Numbered from the stretch's first letter, positions 51,570-61,994 are shown. The stretch is DNA of 64,000 nucleotides from Novosphingobium lentum NBRC 107847 (GCF_001590965.1 NZ_BCTW01000011.1:62001-126000), one strand, 5' to 3'. The notes: generated from the sequence alone by a model not told the origin. Numbers and translations: made by a program.

Positions 51570-52934
51570 ATGTCACTGCCACTGCCGACGAACCGGGCCG
51601 CTCTAGCGCGCTCCCTGCTAGTATTTGCCCCATTGGTGGTGGCGGGCTGCGCGCATTATTCCTCCCTCCCGTTGGTGCAGACGCCCCCTCTGGCGCCTTC
51701 GGTAGCGGCGCTCCCCGGTTTCGTGCCGGGAGCGCCGCTTAGTGTCGCTAAAGTCACCGCGCTCGCGCTTCAAAACAATCCTGATCTGCGCGCAGCGCGC
51801 GCACGGCACGGCCTCGCGCAAGCACAACTCCTGCAATCCGGCATCCTGCCGAACCCTTCGTTTGCCGGCGCGTTACTCCCGCTGATCTCGGGAGCCGGCA
51901 CCGTGACGGCGTGGAATGTCGGCCTGACCCAGGATATCAAATCGCTCATCACCTACCGGGCGCGGCGGCGGGCTGCCGGCTTTGCTGCCCAACAAATCGA
52001 TGCCGAAATCATCTGGCAGGAATGGCAGATCGCCGGGCAGGCGCGGCAACTCGCGGTAGAGTTAATCGCAGGTGAGCAAAGTCGGCCCATGTTGACCGAG
52101 GCTTTCGACCTGCTCTCCCGCCGCAATGCCGTTCTCCAGCAAGCGCTCGCTGCCGGCAACGTCACTCTGGTCACGGCGGCACCCACACTCGTCGCCTTGC
52201 AATCGGCGCGGACCGCCTTGCAAACGCTCGATCAGCGGCAACTCTCGCTCCGGCATCAGCTCAATGCACTGCTCGGCCTCGTGCCCGATGCCGTTGTTCC
52301 GCTGGAGGCCACGATCGATCTGCCTCCGTTCAATCCCGCCACGATCCGTGTCGATCTGACAACATTGGCCGATCGCCGACCCGACCTGGTCGCGCTCCGG
52401 CTTGGCTATGATGCCCAGGACGCCAATGTCCGGGTTGCAATCCTGTCGCAGTTTCCCGATCTGATTCTCGGGGCGACCGCCAGCAGCGACAACAGCAGCG
52501 TCATCAATGGCGGGCCGCAAGCGACGATCGGATTGCCGATCTTCGATCGCAATCAAGGCAATGTCGCCATCGCCAATGCGACCCGGGCGCAGCTCCATGC
52601 GGATTATTCGGCGCGTCTGGCGGCAGCCGCCGGTCAGGTCGGCGCTCTCCTCTCCGAAATGGATCTCTTGTCTCATCAACTTGTAATCCTGCGGCGTGAT
52701 CTTCCGGCGGCACGGCTCGCCGCGAAGCGCGCGGCCACTGCCTTCGGCGCCTCCAATCTCGACGAGCGCAGCTATGTCGATCTCGTCGTCAATCGCTACA
52801 CCAAGGAGCAGGAAGTGGTAACTTTGGAGTTGGGACTGCTCGACCGGCAGGTGGCGCTACAAACTCTGGTGGGAGCCGGGCTACCGCCGGTTGAAATCTT
52901 GCCAGGTCTGGACAACGCCAAGGTGCGGCAATGA
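51570..52934 (+). CDS. TolC-family outer membrane efflux lipoprotein (CzcC-like)
   Basis: 454 residues. The lipobox VVAGC is near residue 27. Two outer-membrane-efflux repeats follow (LSVAKVTALALQNNPDLRAAR; VDLTTLADRRPDLVALR). Central helices are long and Ala/Gln-rich. It forms the outer membrane channel for the RND pump encoded next. It overlaps the adaptor gene by four bases (ATGA). Confidence 0.88.
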   Translation: MSLPLPTNRAALARSLLVFAPLVVAGCAHYSSLPLVQTPPLAPSVAALPGFVPGAPLSVAKVTALALQNNPDLRAARARHGLAQAQLLQSGILPNPSFAGALLPLISGAGTVTAWNVGLTQDIKSLITYRARRRAAGFAAQQIDAEIIWQEWQIAGQARQLAVELIAGEQSRPMLTEAFDLLSRRNAVLQQALAAGNVTLVTAAPTLVALQSARTALQTLDQRQLSLRHQLNALLGLVPDAVVPLEATIDLPPFNPATIRVDLTTLADRRPDLVALRLGYDAQDANVRVAILSQFPDLILGATASSDNSSVINGGPQATIGLPIFDRNQGNVAIANATRAQLHADYSARLAAAAGQVGALLSEMDLLSHQLVILRRDLPAARLAAKRAATAFGASNLDERSYVDLVVNRYTKEQEVVTLELGLLDRQVALQTLVGAGLPPVEILPGLDNAKVRQ

Positions 52935-53956
52935 AGACGCTCGCCCTCCTACCTCTGGTACTGCTGACTGGGTGCGGTAGTTCATCCCCGTCCGATCCGC
53001 CTCCAACGCCTTCGGTGCTCGTGAGCCTGCAAAAGATCGAGCGGGGCTCCACACCCGAGTGGGTGACGGCCTATGGCAGCGCCGCGCCGGGGGTCAGCGG
53101 CTCGGACACCATCAGCGTTCCCCAACCAGGCCAAGTCTCGCGCCTCGCGGTGACGCCAGGTTCGACGGTGCGCGCGGGACAAGTGCTCGTGGTGTTCACC
53201 ACCGACCCTTCGTCGGTAAGTGCCTATCAGCAGGCGGTGACGACGCTCTCCGCAGCCCAGAAACAGCGGGCAACTACCGCTCAGCTGCTCACGCAGCAAC
53301 TCGCAACGCGCGATCAACTTGTTCAGGCGGAGAAGGCCGTCAGCGATGCTCAAGCCGCCATTGCGGCCTTGCGCCAATCGGGTGCGGGACAGCCGACACG
53401 AATCCTTACCGCGCCGTTCGGCGGCGTTGTCACCACAGTCTCGGTCGCGCAAGGTGATCGAACCCAGAGCGGCGCACCGTTGGTAACGTTGGCGCGAACG
53501 GGAAGCATCGTTGCGACCGTCGGGCTTGATCCCGCCAGAGCGGGCCGCGTCCAAGTGGGCCAACGCGCCAAGGTTGTTCGCCTGAATGGTGGCCCTCCAA
53601 TACCTGCTCGCGTGGTCCGGGTAGACGGAGTGCTCAATCCGAAGACGCACATGATCAATGTGGACCTCTCGTTACCGGCAGGCGCAGTGCTTCCGAATGA
53701 GGCACTGCGCGGCGATATCGCCGTGGGCGATGTCGCCGGATGGATCGTACCCCACCGTGCTGTCGTCACCGCCAACGGACCAACGAGCGTCTTCCAGCTC
53801 GTCGCCGGCAAAGCGCACCTCATCAAGGTCAATCTGCTTTTGGCGGGCGAGCAGATCGATGTGGTCGAAGGGCCAATCCTTCGTAACCGTCCCCTGATCG
53901 TGGACGGAGCCTATCAAGTGCAGGACGGCCAAGCCGTCCGCTCGATCGCGCGCTGA
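52931..53956 (+). CDS. RND periplasmic adaptor lipoprotein
   Basis: 341 residues. The lipobox LLTGCGSS is near residue 16. The membrane fusion layout is visible: a barrel-sandwich half (PGQVSRLAVTPGSTVRAGQ), a hairpin helix pair, the second lipoyl half (ILTAPFGGVVTTVSVAQGD) and a beta-barrel. No His-rich metal tail is present. It links the TolC-type channel and the permease; TGATG overlap with the permease gene. Confidence 0.9.
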   Translation: MKTLALLPLVLLTGCGSSSPSDPPPTPSVLVSLQKIERGSTPEWVTAYGSAAPGVSGSDTISVPQPGQVSRLAVTPGSTVRAGQVLVVFTTDPSSVSAYQQAVTTLSAAQKQRATTAQLLTQQLATRDQLVQAEKAVSDAQAAIAALRQSGAGQPTRILTAPFGGVVTTVSVAQGDRTQSGAPLVTLARTGSIVATVGLDPARAGRVQVGQRAKVVRLNGGPPIPARVVRVDGVLNPKTHMINVDLSLPAGAVLPNEALRGDIAVGDVAGWIVPHRAVVTANGPTSVFQLVAGKAHLIKVNLLLAGEQIDVVEGPILRNRPLIVDGAYQVQDGQAVRSIAR

Positions 53957-56900
53957 TGTTTGAAAGGCTACTTGGCCGGCAAGCCCGCGCGTTTGTCTTG
54001 ATCGCTATGGCTATGGCGCTGGCCGGCATTGCTGCTGCGCTATCGCTGCCGCTCGGCCTGTTCCCGCAAGTATCGTTCCCGCGCGTGCTCGTCGATCTCG
54101 ATGCTGGCAGCCGGCCCGCCGATCAGATGGCGCTTATCGTCACCCGCCCCGTTGAGGAGGCAATCCGCAGCATCCCTGGCGTTCGCGACGTTCGCTCGGA
54201 AACGACCCGCGGTTCAGCCCAGATCTCGATCGATTTCGGTTGGGGTCGCGACATGGTGGCCAGTACGCTCCTGGTCGACACGGCCATTGCGCGCACGATC
54301 GGCTCGCTTCCGCCTGGGACCAACTACAATGTGCGAAGGATGGACCCCACGGTCTTCCCGGTCATCTCCTACGCGCTCGTTTCAAAGTCCATCTCGCCGG
54401 TCGCGTTGCAAGATCTGGCCCGGTACGAAATCACCCCGCTTCTGTCATCTATACCTGGGCTGGCCCGCGTCGAGGTTCAGGGTGGGGACAAGGCGGAAGT
54501 ACAAGTGCTGGCCGATCCAAACCGGCTCGCCAGCTACGGTCTGGCGATGAGTGACCTAACGAAAGCGATCAGCTCCGGGAACGTGCTGAGCGCCGTTGGC
54601 AAGATTCAGGATCGCGGTCGGCTTTCGCTGGTTCTAGCCGATCGCAGCATCATCAGCGCATCGGCGGTCGGCGATATCGTCGTTCGATCCGATCCCGCCG
54701 GCATCGTTCGCGTACGCGACCTTGCGACTGTTCAAGATGGAGTGGTGCCGCAATGGATACGCGTCGTTGAGGACGGACGCCCAGCGGTGCTTTTCAACAT
54801 CTACCAGCAACCGGACGGCAACTCGGTCCAGATCGCCAAGACCGTGTCGCAGACACTTGCAAACTATCACCTGCCCCCGGGGGTGAAGCTCATCAACTGG
54901 TACGATCAGAGCGAGCTCGTCACACAATCGGTGTCGAGCGTGCGCGACGCGGTATTGATCGGCCTGGTGCTCGCGGCCGGCGTGCTGCTGATGTTCCTGC
55001 GCAGCTGGCGTGTGACTTTAGTCGCCGTAATCGTCGTTCCTGCGACCCTGGCAGCAACCGTTCTCGTACTCAGCATGATGAAAATGAGCTTCAACCTGAT
55101 GACGCTTGGCGGGATCGCTGCGGCAGTGGGGCTGCTCATTGATGACGTGATCGTGATGGTTGAGCACATTGCCCGACGAGCGGGCGCAAACGAAGAACAC
55201 AGGGAGACCGGAGAGGCCGCCGTGCTGCCCGCGGCGCGCGAGTTCATGGTTCCTCTCGCGGGCTCCAGCCTCGCCACGTTAATCGTCTTCCTACCACTAT
55301 CTTTCCTGAGCGGCGTGACCGGCGCCTTTTCCAAGGCCTTGTCGATCACGATGGCGGCGGCCCTGGGCATTTCCTGGGCGATGACGGCGTTCGTGGTGCC
55401 GGTGCTGACCCGCCGGATCGTCGATTTTAGCAAATGGCGCGACCCCGGCGGTGCCGGTCAAGGCTGGCTGGCCCGGCAACACGATCGGGCTCTCGATGGG
55501 CTCGCACGCCGGCCGTGGGTGCTCGCGATCGCGCTCGTTCCCCTGCTGGCGCTTGGGTATCTGAGCTACTCGAAGGTCCCGACTGGGTTCATGCCCAAGG
55601 TCGATCAGGGCAGCTTCAACATGGACTATTATACCGTCCCCGGCACTTCGCTCGACGAGTCGAGCCGACAGATCGCGCAGGTCGACGCAATCGTCAGCCA
55701 CCACCCCCAGGTCCTCACCTTTTCGCGGCGGTTGGGCACCGATCTCGGCGGAGGTCTCGGTCAAAGCTACCATGGTGATTATTTTGTGCGCCTCAAACCC
55801 GGGCACACCGAAACCACCGATGATGTGATGAGCGACGTTCGATCCGCCATCGAGGTCAAGGTGCCCGGCGTACAGGTCGAGCTCGGCCAGCTGATGGAAG
55901 ACCTGATCGGCGATCTGACCTCGGTCCCGCAGCCGATCGAAATCAAGCTTTTCTCGTCCGACCCGACCGCGCTTCGTGCTCAGGCAGAGAAAACCGCCGC
56001 ACAAATTTCCAAGCTGAATGGCGTGGTCGAGGTCAAGAGCGGCGTCCAGCTTGCAGGCGATGCGCTCAACATCCGTGTCGATCCAATTCGCGCTGGCGTA
56101 GAAGGTATGGCTCCCGCCGATATCGAAGCGGCGCTCAACACCGCGCTCACGGGTTCAATCGCCACGTCGCTGCCGCAGGCGACAAAGGTGGTGGACGTGC
56201 GGGTGCGACTTCCGAACATGATGACGATCACCGAGGCCGAACTCGCGCAACTGCCGATCCGTGCGCCTGACGGTCACGTCTTCCCGCTCAGCCGCGTAGC
56301 TAATGTGAAGAGGGAAACCGGGCAACCGCAGATCACACGCGAAAATCTGGAACCGATGGTGGCCGTCACCGGCCGAATCGAAGGCCGCGGGCTTGGCGCG
56401 GCGGTCAGCGACGTGAAGGCGCTGCTCGACACGCCTGGTTCGCTGACGCCCGGGATACGCTATGAGCTGGGCGGCCTCTACCAACAGCAGCAGATCGCGT
56501 TCGCTGGCCTCGCCAAGGTCTTCATCGCGGCCCTGATCGCGGAGTTCGTGTTGCTCCTGATCCTCTACCGCCAGTTCTGGCGGCCGACGATCATCATCGT
56601 GTGCTCGCTGCTGTCCACCACCGCCGTGTTCACGGCATTGTGGGCAACCGGCGTGGAGCTGAACATCACCGCATTGATGGGAATGACAATGATCATCGGC
56701 ATCGGCACCGAGATGGCGATCTTTTACATGTCCGAAGTCGAAGAGCTGTCCCACGAGATGCCAGCCCGCGACGCCGCGCGCGAGGCGAGCCGCAACAGGC
56801 TGCGGCCGATCACGATGACGACGCTGGCGGCGATCCTGACCCTGCTTCCGCTCGCGCTCGCGATCGGCCAAGGATCAGGCATTCAGCAACCGCTGGCGAT

Positions 56901-56988
56901 CGCAATCATTGCCGGCTTGCTGCTCCAATACCCTTTGGTTCTGATTGCGATGCCTATTCTTACAAAGCTTGCGCTCCCACGCGCGTGA
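53956..56988 (+). CDS. RND efflux permease
   Basis: 1010 residues, twelve membrane segments and two large periplasmic loops. The TM4 proton-relay region is AAAVGLLIDDVIVMVEHI, with adjacent acidic residues as in the HAE1 drug-pump branch; HME metal pumps usually differ there. The C-terminal half ends PITMTTLAAILTLLPLALAIG and IIAGLLLQYPLVLIAMPI. It drives proton-coupled export. Whether the substrate is an organic compound or a metal cannot be decided from the sequence. Confidence 0.93.
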   Translation: MFERLLGRQARAFVLIAMAMALAGIAAALSLPLGLFPQVSFPRVLVDLDAGSRPADQMALIVTRPVEEAIRSIPGVRDVRSETTRGSAQISIDFGWGRDMVASTLLVDTAIARTIGSLPPGTNYNVRRMDPTVFPVISYALVSKSISPVALQDLARYEITPLLSSIPGLARVEVQGGDKAEVQVLADPNRLASYGLAMSDLTKAISSGNVLSAVGKIQDRGRLSLVLADRSIISASAVGDIVVRSDPAGIVRVRDLATVQDGVVPQWIRVVEDGRPAVLFNIYQQPDGNSVQIAKTVSQTLANYHLPPGVKLINWYDQSELVTQSVSSVRDAVLIGLVLAAGVLLMFLRSWRVTLVAVIVVPATLAATVLVLSMMKMSFNLMTLGGIAAAVGLLIDDVIVMVEHIARRAGANEEHRETGEAAVLPAAREFMVPLAGSSLATLIVFLPLSFLSGVTGAFSKALSITMAAALGISWAMTAFVVPVLTRRIVDFSKWRDPGGAGQGWLARQHDRALDGLARRPWVLAIALVPLLALGYLSYSKVPTGFMPKVDQGSFNMDYYTVPGTSLDESSRQIAQVDAIVSHHPQVLTFSRRLGTDLGGGLGQSYHGDYFVRLKPGHTETTDDVMSDVRSAIEVKVPGVQVELGQLMEDLIGDLTSVPQPIEIKLFSSDPTALRAQAEKTAAQISKLNGVVEVKSGVQLAGDALNIRVDPIRAGVEGMAPADIEAALNTALTGSIATSLPQATKVVDVRVRLPNMMTITEAELAQLPIRAPDGHVFPLSRVANVKRETGQPQITRENLEPMVAVTGRIEGRGLGAAVSDVKALLDTPGSLTPGIRYELGGLYQQQQIAFAGLAKVFIAALIAEFVLLLILYRQFWRPTIIIVCSLLSTTAVFTALWATGVELNITALMGMTMIIGIGTEMAIFYMSEVEELSHEMPARDAAREASRNRLRPITMTTLAAILTLLPLALAIGQGSGIQQPLAIAIIAGLLLQYPLVLIAMPILTKLALPRA

Positions 56989-57024
56989 CCTTCAAACCTC
57001 CCAACGCATTAAGCGAGGACAGCG

Positions 57025-57744
57025 ATGCCCCTATTCTCTGCCCCTTTCTTCGCACGCCACCGCATCGACAGCCGCATCTTGATCGTTTTCTTGGGTGCAG
57101 CGGTCGGCGCCTTCATCTTTCTGCGCCTCGGATCAGAAATCCGGGAAGGGGACAGTTTCGCGCTCGACAAGCTAATCCTTCAAGCGTTCCGCGAGCCAAC
57201 CAATACCGCGGTCCCCATTGGACCGGTATGGTTGCGTACAGCCATAATCGATCTCACCGCTTTGGGCGGCGTGACGATTCTCACGCTCCTGACGGTGCTG
57301 ACCGCTGGATATTTGCTTGCCTCGAGGAAGACTGGAACGGCTATTTTTCTGGTCTTGGCTATCTCCGGCGGCGCCCTTTTGAGCAAGTTACTGAAATTTG
57401 GTTATGCGCGGCCCAGACCTGACGTCGTTGCACATTTGGTCGACGTTCACAGCCTGAGCTTTCCAAGCGGCCACGCGATGAACTCCGCGATCACCTATTT
57501 GACGATTGGCGCGCTCCTCGCGCGAGCGGAAGCCGACCGAACCGTGAGAATATTCCTGATGGCCGTGGCCATCCTTCTCACCCTGACGGTCGGCTTCTCG
57601 CGCGTATATCTGGGCGTACATTGGCCAAGCGATGTCGTTGGCGGATGGTGCGTCGGTGCCAGCTGGGCAGCACTTTGTTCGCTGGTGGCTCGGACTCTGC
57701 AGCGGCCTAAAGCCAACGAGGCTGCGACCATCTCCGCCGTGTAA
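57025..57744 (+). CDS. PAP2-family membrane phosphatase
   Basis: 239 residues, six membrane segments. The three PAP2 motifs are complete: KFGYARPRPD, SFPSGHAM and SRVYLGVHWPSDV. It dephosphorylates lipid or isoprenoid phosphates at the membrane. It is 36 bases after the RND permease and may be co-transcribed. No specific substrate is indicated. Confidence 0.92.
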   Translation: MPLFSAPFFARHRIDSRILIVFLGAAVGAFIFLRLGSEIREGDSFALDKLILQAFREPTNTAVPIGPVWLRTAIIDLTALGGVTILTLLTVLTAGYLLASRKTGTAIFLVLAISGGALLSKLLKFGYARPRPDVVAHLVDVHSLSFPSGHAMNSAITYLTIGALLARAEADRTVRIFLMAVAILLTLTVGFSRVYLGVHWPSDVVGGWCVGASWAALCSLVARTLQRPKANEAATISAV

Positions 57745-57764
57745 ACCCCAGGCCATTCACTATC

Positions 57765-58088
57765 ATGCGACGTATCAAAGAACGCCGAATTCACCAGATC
57801 TTCGAAGGCAGTGTGCTGCTCAAGGGGGCGCATGCGGCCGTCGAGTGTTTCAGCGCGGCTGCTCTCGTCATCACAAGTAACGCGGCGATCACCAGGCGAG
57901 TCACGGCACTCGGCCTGCTTCCGCTCGCGGTCGGCATGGGCGACCCGGGACGCGAGGTCGAAGGCCCGATGGCGGTCGTTATCCTTGGCGGCCTGATGAC
58001 ATCGATGGTGCTCAACTTGCTGGTGCTGCCGACGCTGGCGCTCGCGTTCGGGCAGTTCGATCGTGACCTTGAGGGAGCAGCTGCATGA
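57765..58088 (+). pseudogene. Chimeric remnant: DUF2127 N-terminus joined to an RND permease C-terminus
   Basis: The first 35 or so codons (MRRIKERRIHQIFEGSVLL through AAVECF) match the start of DUF2127 membrane proteins. From about residue 47 the frame encodes ALGLLPLAVGMGDPGREVEG and LNLLVLPTLALAFGQF, the closing segment of a heavy-metal RND permease such as CusA. The permease at 53956-56988 is different at these positions, so the source is another RND gene. A deletion near 57870-57900 probably joined two unrelated genes in frame. Translation is possible, but function is unlikely. It overlaps the MFS start by four bases. Confidence 0.65.
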
Positions 58089-59266
58089 AGCCGAGCCCGC
58101 CCGCGGTGCCGCGCGCTGTCTGGGTGCTCGGGTTCGTCAGCCTGTTCATGGACCTGTCGTCGGAGATCATCCACGCGCTGCTGCCGCTGTTCCTCACGAC
58201 GACGCTCGGCGTGAGTGTCGCGGTCGTTGGGGCGATAGACGGCGTTGCGGAAGCGACCGCGTCGATCACCAAGGTATTCTCTGGCTATATTTCGGATCGC
58301 ATGGGCAAACGCCGTCCGCTTATCCTTATAGGCTATGGGATGGCCGCGCTGACCAAGCCGCTGTTCGCGCTCGCCGGGAGCGCGCCTGTGGTGCTTGGCG
58401 CGCGCTTCGCCGATCGCATCGGCAAGGGGTTACGGGGGGCACCTCGAGACGCACTGGTAGCAGATGTCACGTCTTCCGAAATCCGCGGGAAGGCATTCGG
58501 ACTGCGCCAGTCACTGGATACAATCGGTGCATTCGCGGGACCGCTACTGGCCATTGGCCTTATGTACGTCTTTGCCAACAACATCCGATCGGTATTCTGG
58601 TTCGCCATTATCCCGGCGATGATCGCTGTGTTGCTGGTTGTGATCGGAGTTAAAGATAATCCGACCTCTCATACCGAGGTCGCCGCGCGACCGCCAATCC
58701 GTGTCGTAGATCTGAAGCGTTTTACGCGCCCCTTCTGGGAAACGACTATCATCGGCGTGGTCTTCACGCTCGCTCGTTTCAGCGAAGCGTTCCTGATCCT
58801 TAAAGCCAGCGCCGAAGGGCTTCCATTTGCGCTCGCGCCGCTGGTTCTGGTTGTGATGAACCTGGTCTATGCACTGGGAGCCTATCGTGCCGGCAAATTA
58901 TCGGATCGGGTTCCCGCACGAACGCTCCTGGCAGCTGGAATGACCTGCCTCGTCCTCGCCGACCTTACATTGGCGCTCTTGCCGGGCATCGCTGGCACCT
59001 TCGCCGGAATCGCGCTCTGGGGTGCCCATATGGCACTGACGCAGGGGCTTCTAGCCAAGCTCGTCGCTGACCATTCTCCCTTCGACCTGCGCGGTTCCGC
59101 TTACGGCCTCTTTAATCTGGCCACCGGAATCACTTTGCTTCTGGCGAGTGTGATCGCGGGGCTGGTTTGGGATCGTGTTGGCGCGGACGCGACGTTTCTC
59201 GTCGGAGCGGGGTTTTCGCTAACGGCGGTATTGCTGCTCTACGCTTTGCCGCGTCCGCAAGAGTGA
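58085..59266 (+). CDS. MFS transporter
   Basis: 393 residues with about twelve membrane segments. MFS motifs include GYISDRMGKRRPLILIG after TM2 and FADRIGKGLRGAPRDALVAD in the cytoplasmic loop. The ATG overlaps the end of the chimeric remnant (ATGA). This MFS type often follows metal-efflux RND genes. Substrate unknown. Confidence 0.88.
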   Translation: MKPSPPAVPRAVWVLGFVSLFMDLSSEIIHALLPLFLTTTLGVSVAVVGAIDGVAEATASITKVFSGYISDRMGKRRPLILIGYGMAALTKPLFALAGSAPVVLGARFADRIGKGLRGAPRDALVADVTSSEIRGKAFGLRQSLDTIGAFAGPLLAIGLMYVFANNIRSVFWFAIIPAMIAVLLVVIGVKDNPTSHTEVAARPPIRVVDLKRFTRPFWETTIIGVVFTLARFSEAFLILKASAEGLPFALAPLVLVVMNLVYALGAYRAGKLSDRVPARTLLAAGMTCLVLADLTLALLPGIAGTFAGIALWGAHMALTQGLLAKLVADHSPFDLRGSAYGLFNLATGITLLLASVIAGLVWDRVGADATFLVGAGFSLTAVLLLYALPRPQE

Positions 59267-59373
59267 CCTTACATCAACGCCTTTCCCTTTTTTCATCGAT
59301 CGTCTTAGGTTGATCACATCGCAGGTCCACCCGGGAAATCGATGCCGCGGGCGCACTATCGGCAATCTATCAA

Positions 59374-60612
59374 TCAACAGAGTTTTGCCATCAGCCGACC
59401 GGCGGCCCCCTGCTCCGCGGCCAGATTACGATTATAGGCGAGCGGCATCCGTGGCGATTTCCACCGCAACGCATCCATGATCCCGGCGAGATCCTCGCCG
59501 CTCGCGAACAGGTCCTGGTTCAGCCCGATCCGCGTCGAGTGCGCACTGATCCCCATGAGCAGCCGCGCTAGGTCCTCCGCCATCAGGTCGGGCAATGCCC
59601 CAAGATTGAACGCCCGCTGGATGATCGACCGGAAGATCGGCCCGATCGATCCCGGATGCAGCGCCACGTTGCCGATGTCATATTCAATCCGCGCCTTCAC
59701 GGCGGGCCTGGAAAGCGTCTTGCGCAAATCCCACGTCTCGCGGCCTGAGATGCTGTCGATCGGCCGACCGCGCACGGCGGCGCGGGCCTTGTAGCGCCGC
59801 ACCTGCACCCGCCGGAACAGCGGCCCCGCCGTGATCTCGGCTGCCTCGGTCCAGGCTGCGATCGCCGCGACGGTGCGCGGGCTGAGATAGGCGGTGGCCC
59901 CCTCCCCGTCCTGGTCGCCCTTGCTGCGCAGGATCTGCAGTAGCCGCGCCTCGGGGTCGATCGCCTCCTCGATATGCTCGGCCGCGACTGCGACCAGCTC
60001 GGAAGCCCGCAGTCCTGTGTCATAGGCGGCCGACAGGAGGGCGCGATCGCGCAGCCCCGGCAGATCCTCGGCGCAGCTCTCGAGCAGCGCCCGCACGTTG
60101 AGCCCGCGCGGGGCGTCGCGCTCGACATTGCGCACCGGCCCCTTGAATCGTAATGGCCGTGCCTGCTTCTGCGCCGCCCCCTTATCGCGCCGGACCGCCT
60201 GCAGGCGCAGCTTGACCAGCGGAGCCGGCGTCGGATCCTTGAGATCGAGCAGCTGGTGGATCTTCGCGATTGACGCCTTGTAGCGGGACAATGATGCGGG
60301 CCGGCTCCCCTTCCCTGCCCGCGCATCGAGATAATCGGCCACCGTCTCGGCCGTCGCCGGCAGGGCGATCCGGTTGGTGCGCCGGCACCAGGCGTCGAAC
60401 GCCTCGACGTCGGATTTGAGCGCGCGGATGCTGTGGGGCGACGAAGCAGCCTGATAGGCGACGATCAGCGCCTCGTCGACGGTGATGCGCTCGCCGACGC
60501 GCATCTGCACGATCGTCCAGGCAAGGTCGGTCGGGGCTCTGACGGCAGCCAGGGTCGCGTCAGGCAGCGCTACAGCGGTTTTAAGCCCTTCCCGGGCGGT
60601 TTGGGTGCCCAT
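59374..60612 (-). CDS. Tyrosine recombinase / integrase
   Basis: About 412 residues. An N-terminal SAM-like core-binding domain (SSPHSIRALKSDVEAFDAWC) precedes the catalytic domain with Arg in AYDTGLRASELVAV (about 200), HxxR in SAHSTRIGLNQ (about 355) and the nucleophile Tyr in PLAYNRNLAAEQG (about 391). The full set suggests an active enzyme. ATG 60612 matches the domain start. Located beside the replication region, it may resolve plasmid multimers or mobilise a segment; no attachment site was found. Confidence 0.9.
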   Translation of the reverse strand: MGTQTAREGLKTAVALPDATLAAVRAPTDLAWTIVQMRVGERITVDEALIVAYQAASSPHSIRALKSDVEAFDAWCRRTNRIALPATAETVADYLDARAGKGSRPASLSRYKASIAKIHQLLDLKDPTPAPLVKLRLQAVRRDKGAAQKQARPLRFKGPVRNVERDAPRGLNVRALLESCAEDLPGLRDRALLSAAYDTGLRASELVAVAAEHIEEAIDPEARLLQILRSKGDQDGEGATAYLSPRTVAAIAAWTEAAEITAGPLFRRVQVRRYKARAAVRGRPIDSISGRETWDLRKTLSRPAVKARIEYDIGNVALHPGSIGPIFRSIIQRAFNLGALPDLMAEDLARLLMGISAHSTRIGLNQDLFASGEDLAGIMDALRWKSPRMPLAYNRNLAAEQGAAGRLMAKLC

Positions 60613-60761
60613 GATGCGCCACGCTCCTCGGCGCCATCTGTACCGCACCTTATAAAGAGGCGTCAATTCCGCTTATGTGATAACTGCAATTATCATAGGT
60701 CCGTATTTTAGAAGCATCGTCGTGGTAGACTGGAGTTACATCTTCGGGATATGTTTAGCGT

Positions 60762-61811
60762 ATGACACGCCCGATACCTGATCTTTCGGAGCCGGTTTGG
60801 ACGTCCAAACTGGTCTCCGCTCTTGAGCGGGCGGCGGCATCGATCAGCCGCCTCGATGCCCGTGTTTCCGTCAGTCCTGCCGCCGCACCGTGGTCTCTAC
60901 GAGCTTCGTGGACCGGCTATACCACCGCGCTCAGGGGTCAGTCCGCAGAAATCGACGAAATCGATATTTTTAGCCGGGAAAGTGGGGTCAAATTGCCGGG
61001 TCGGCCCGCAATGCCGACCCACGTAGATGATCCGGGTACTCTTCAGGCATGGCAAGGGCGGCTGAGGCAACGGCAACCATATTATTGGCGAGATGTAGCT
61101 GCGATACCGACTGATGTCGCCGAAGACTGGAACCGACGCCCGGCTTTGCTTCGCGCACTCGAGGTCGCCGCCCGACATGCAAGGGCGGACGCTACCATCA
61201 CGCCGTGTCTCACGATCCCCTCCCTGCTGCGCTCGATGAAAATCACCCATGCAATGCTCCCATGCCTGACCATCGCGGACAAGGCGTTCCGCCTCGCGCC
61301 CAGCGAAAGTCAGGCCATCATCGTACGAAACCTCCGTGCACTCGCCGATCGAGCCGAAGAGGGGCTCCGGCGGCTCCAGGCGCTCGAAGATCATCGGTTG
61401 CGAGCAGCAGCGGCCGTCTGCGATGCCCATCGCCCAGGGAAGCTTCTCGAACTCCTAGCGCTGGTCCAGTTCGCCCCAGTTGTCAGCCCGCGCCTGATCG
61501 CGCAGAAATTGGGTGTGACCCTGTCTGGCGCCGGCAAGCTGCTCATGCGGGCCGCGGACCTTGAGCTGCTTACCGAGGTTAGTGGTCGTAGGGCTTGGCG
61601 AACATACATGGCCCCGGATCTCGCGGTTGCCTTCGGGTTCGCTTCTCGGCCGGTGGGGCGACCCCACGCCGCGCCTCGACAGCTGCCGGATCTTGAGCCC
61701 GCCCTGACCGCGTTCGATCGCGAGATGGCGGAGGTTGACGCGATGCTGGCGAAGTTTAGCGTCGTCTCACTTGCCGAGCAAGTCGACCATTCCACCAGCG
61801 TTGACGGCTGA
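60762..61811 (+). CDS. Plasmid-associated helix-turn-helix protein (DUF1612 / RHE_PE00001-like)
   Basis: 349 residues. The layout is that of proteins common on rhizobial and sphingomonad plasmids: an N-terminal region (WSLRASWTGYTTALRGQSAEI) and a C-terminal helix-turn-helix (VVSPRLIAQKLGVTLSGAGKLL followed by LTEVSGRRAWRTYMAPDL). It is divergent from the integrase gene. Function is not established; a regulatory or segregation role is plausible. The family assignment is from memory of the pattern. Confidence 0.55.
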   Translation: MTRPIPDLSEPVWTSKLVSALERAAASISRLDARVSVSPAAAPWSLRASWTGYTTALRGQSAEIDEIDIFSRESGVKLPGRPAMPTHVDDPGTLQAWQGRLRQRQPYYWRDVAAIPTDVAEDWNRRPALLRALEVAARHARADATITPCLTIPSLLRSMKITHAMLPCLTIADKAFRLAPSESQAIIVRNLRALADRAEEGLRRLQALEDHRLRAAAAVCDAHRPGKLLELLALVQFAPVVSPRLIAQKLGVTLSGAGKLLMRAADLELLTEVSGRRAWRTYMAPDLAVAFGFASRPVGRPHAAPRQLPDLEPALTAFDREMAEVDAMLAKFSVVSLAEQVDHSTSVDG

Positions 61812-61994
61812 TGAGCGTCAAAGCATTGCTGGTGGCTTGATGGTGCAGCAATCGCCCTCACTTCTGCTTCAAATCTCAGAATCAAGAATCACAGAATCCG
61901 CCGCAGGCGTGACGTTAAGGGGGTTATCTCTTTAGGTTATAAAGTTAGAGGCGCGCTGGATGTCGGGAAGTCTCGGAAATCCGGCGATTCGCAG

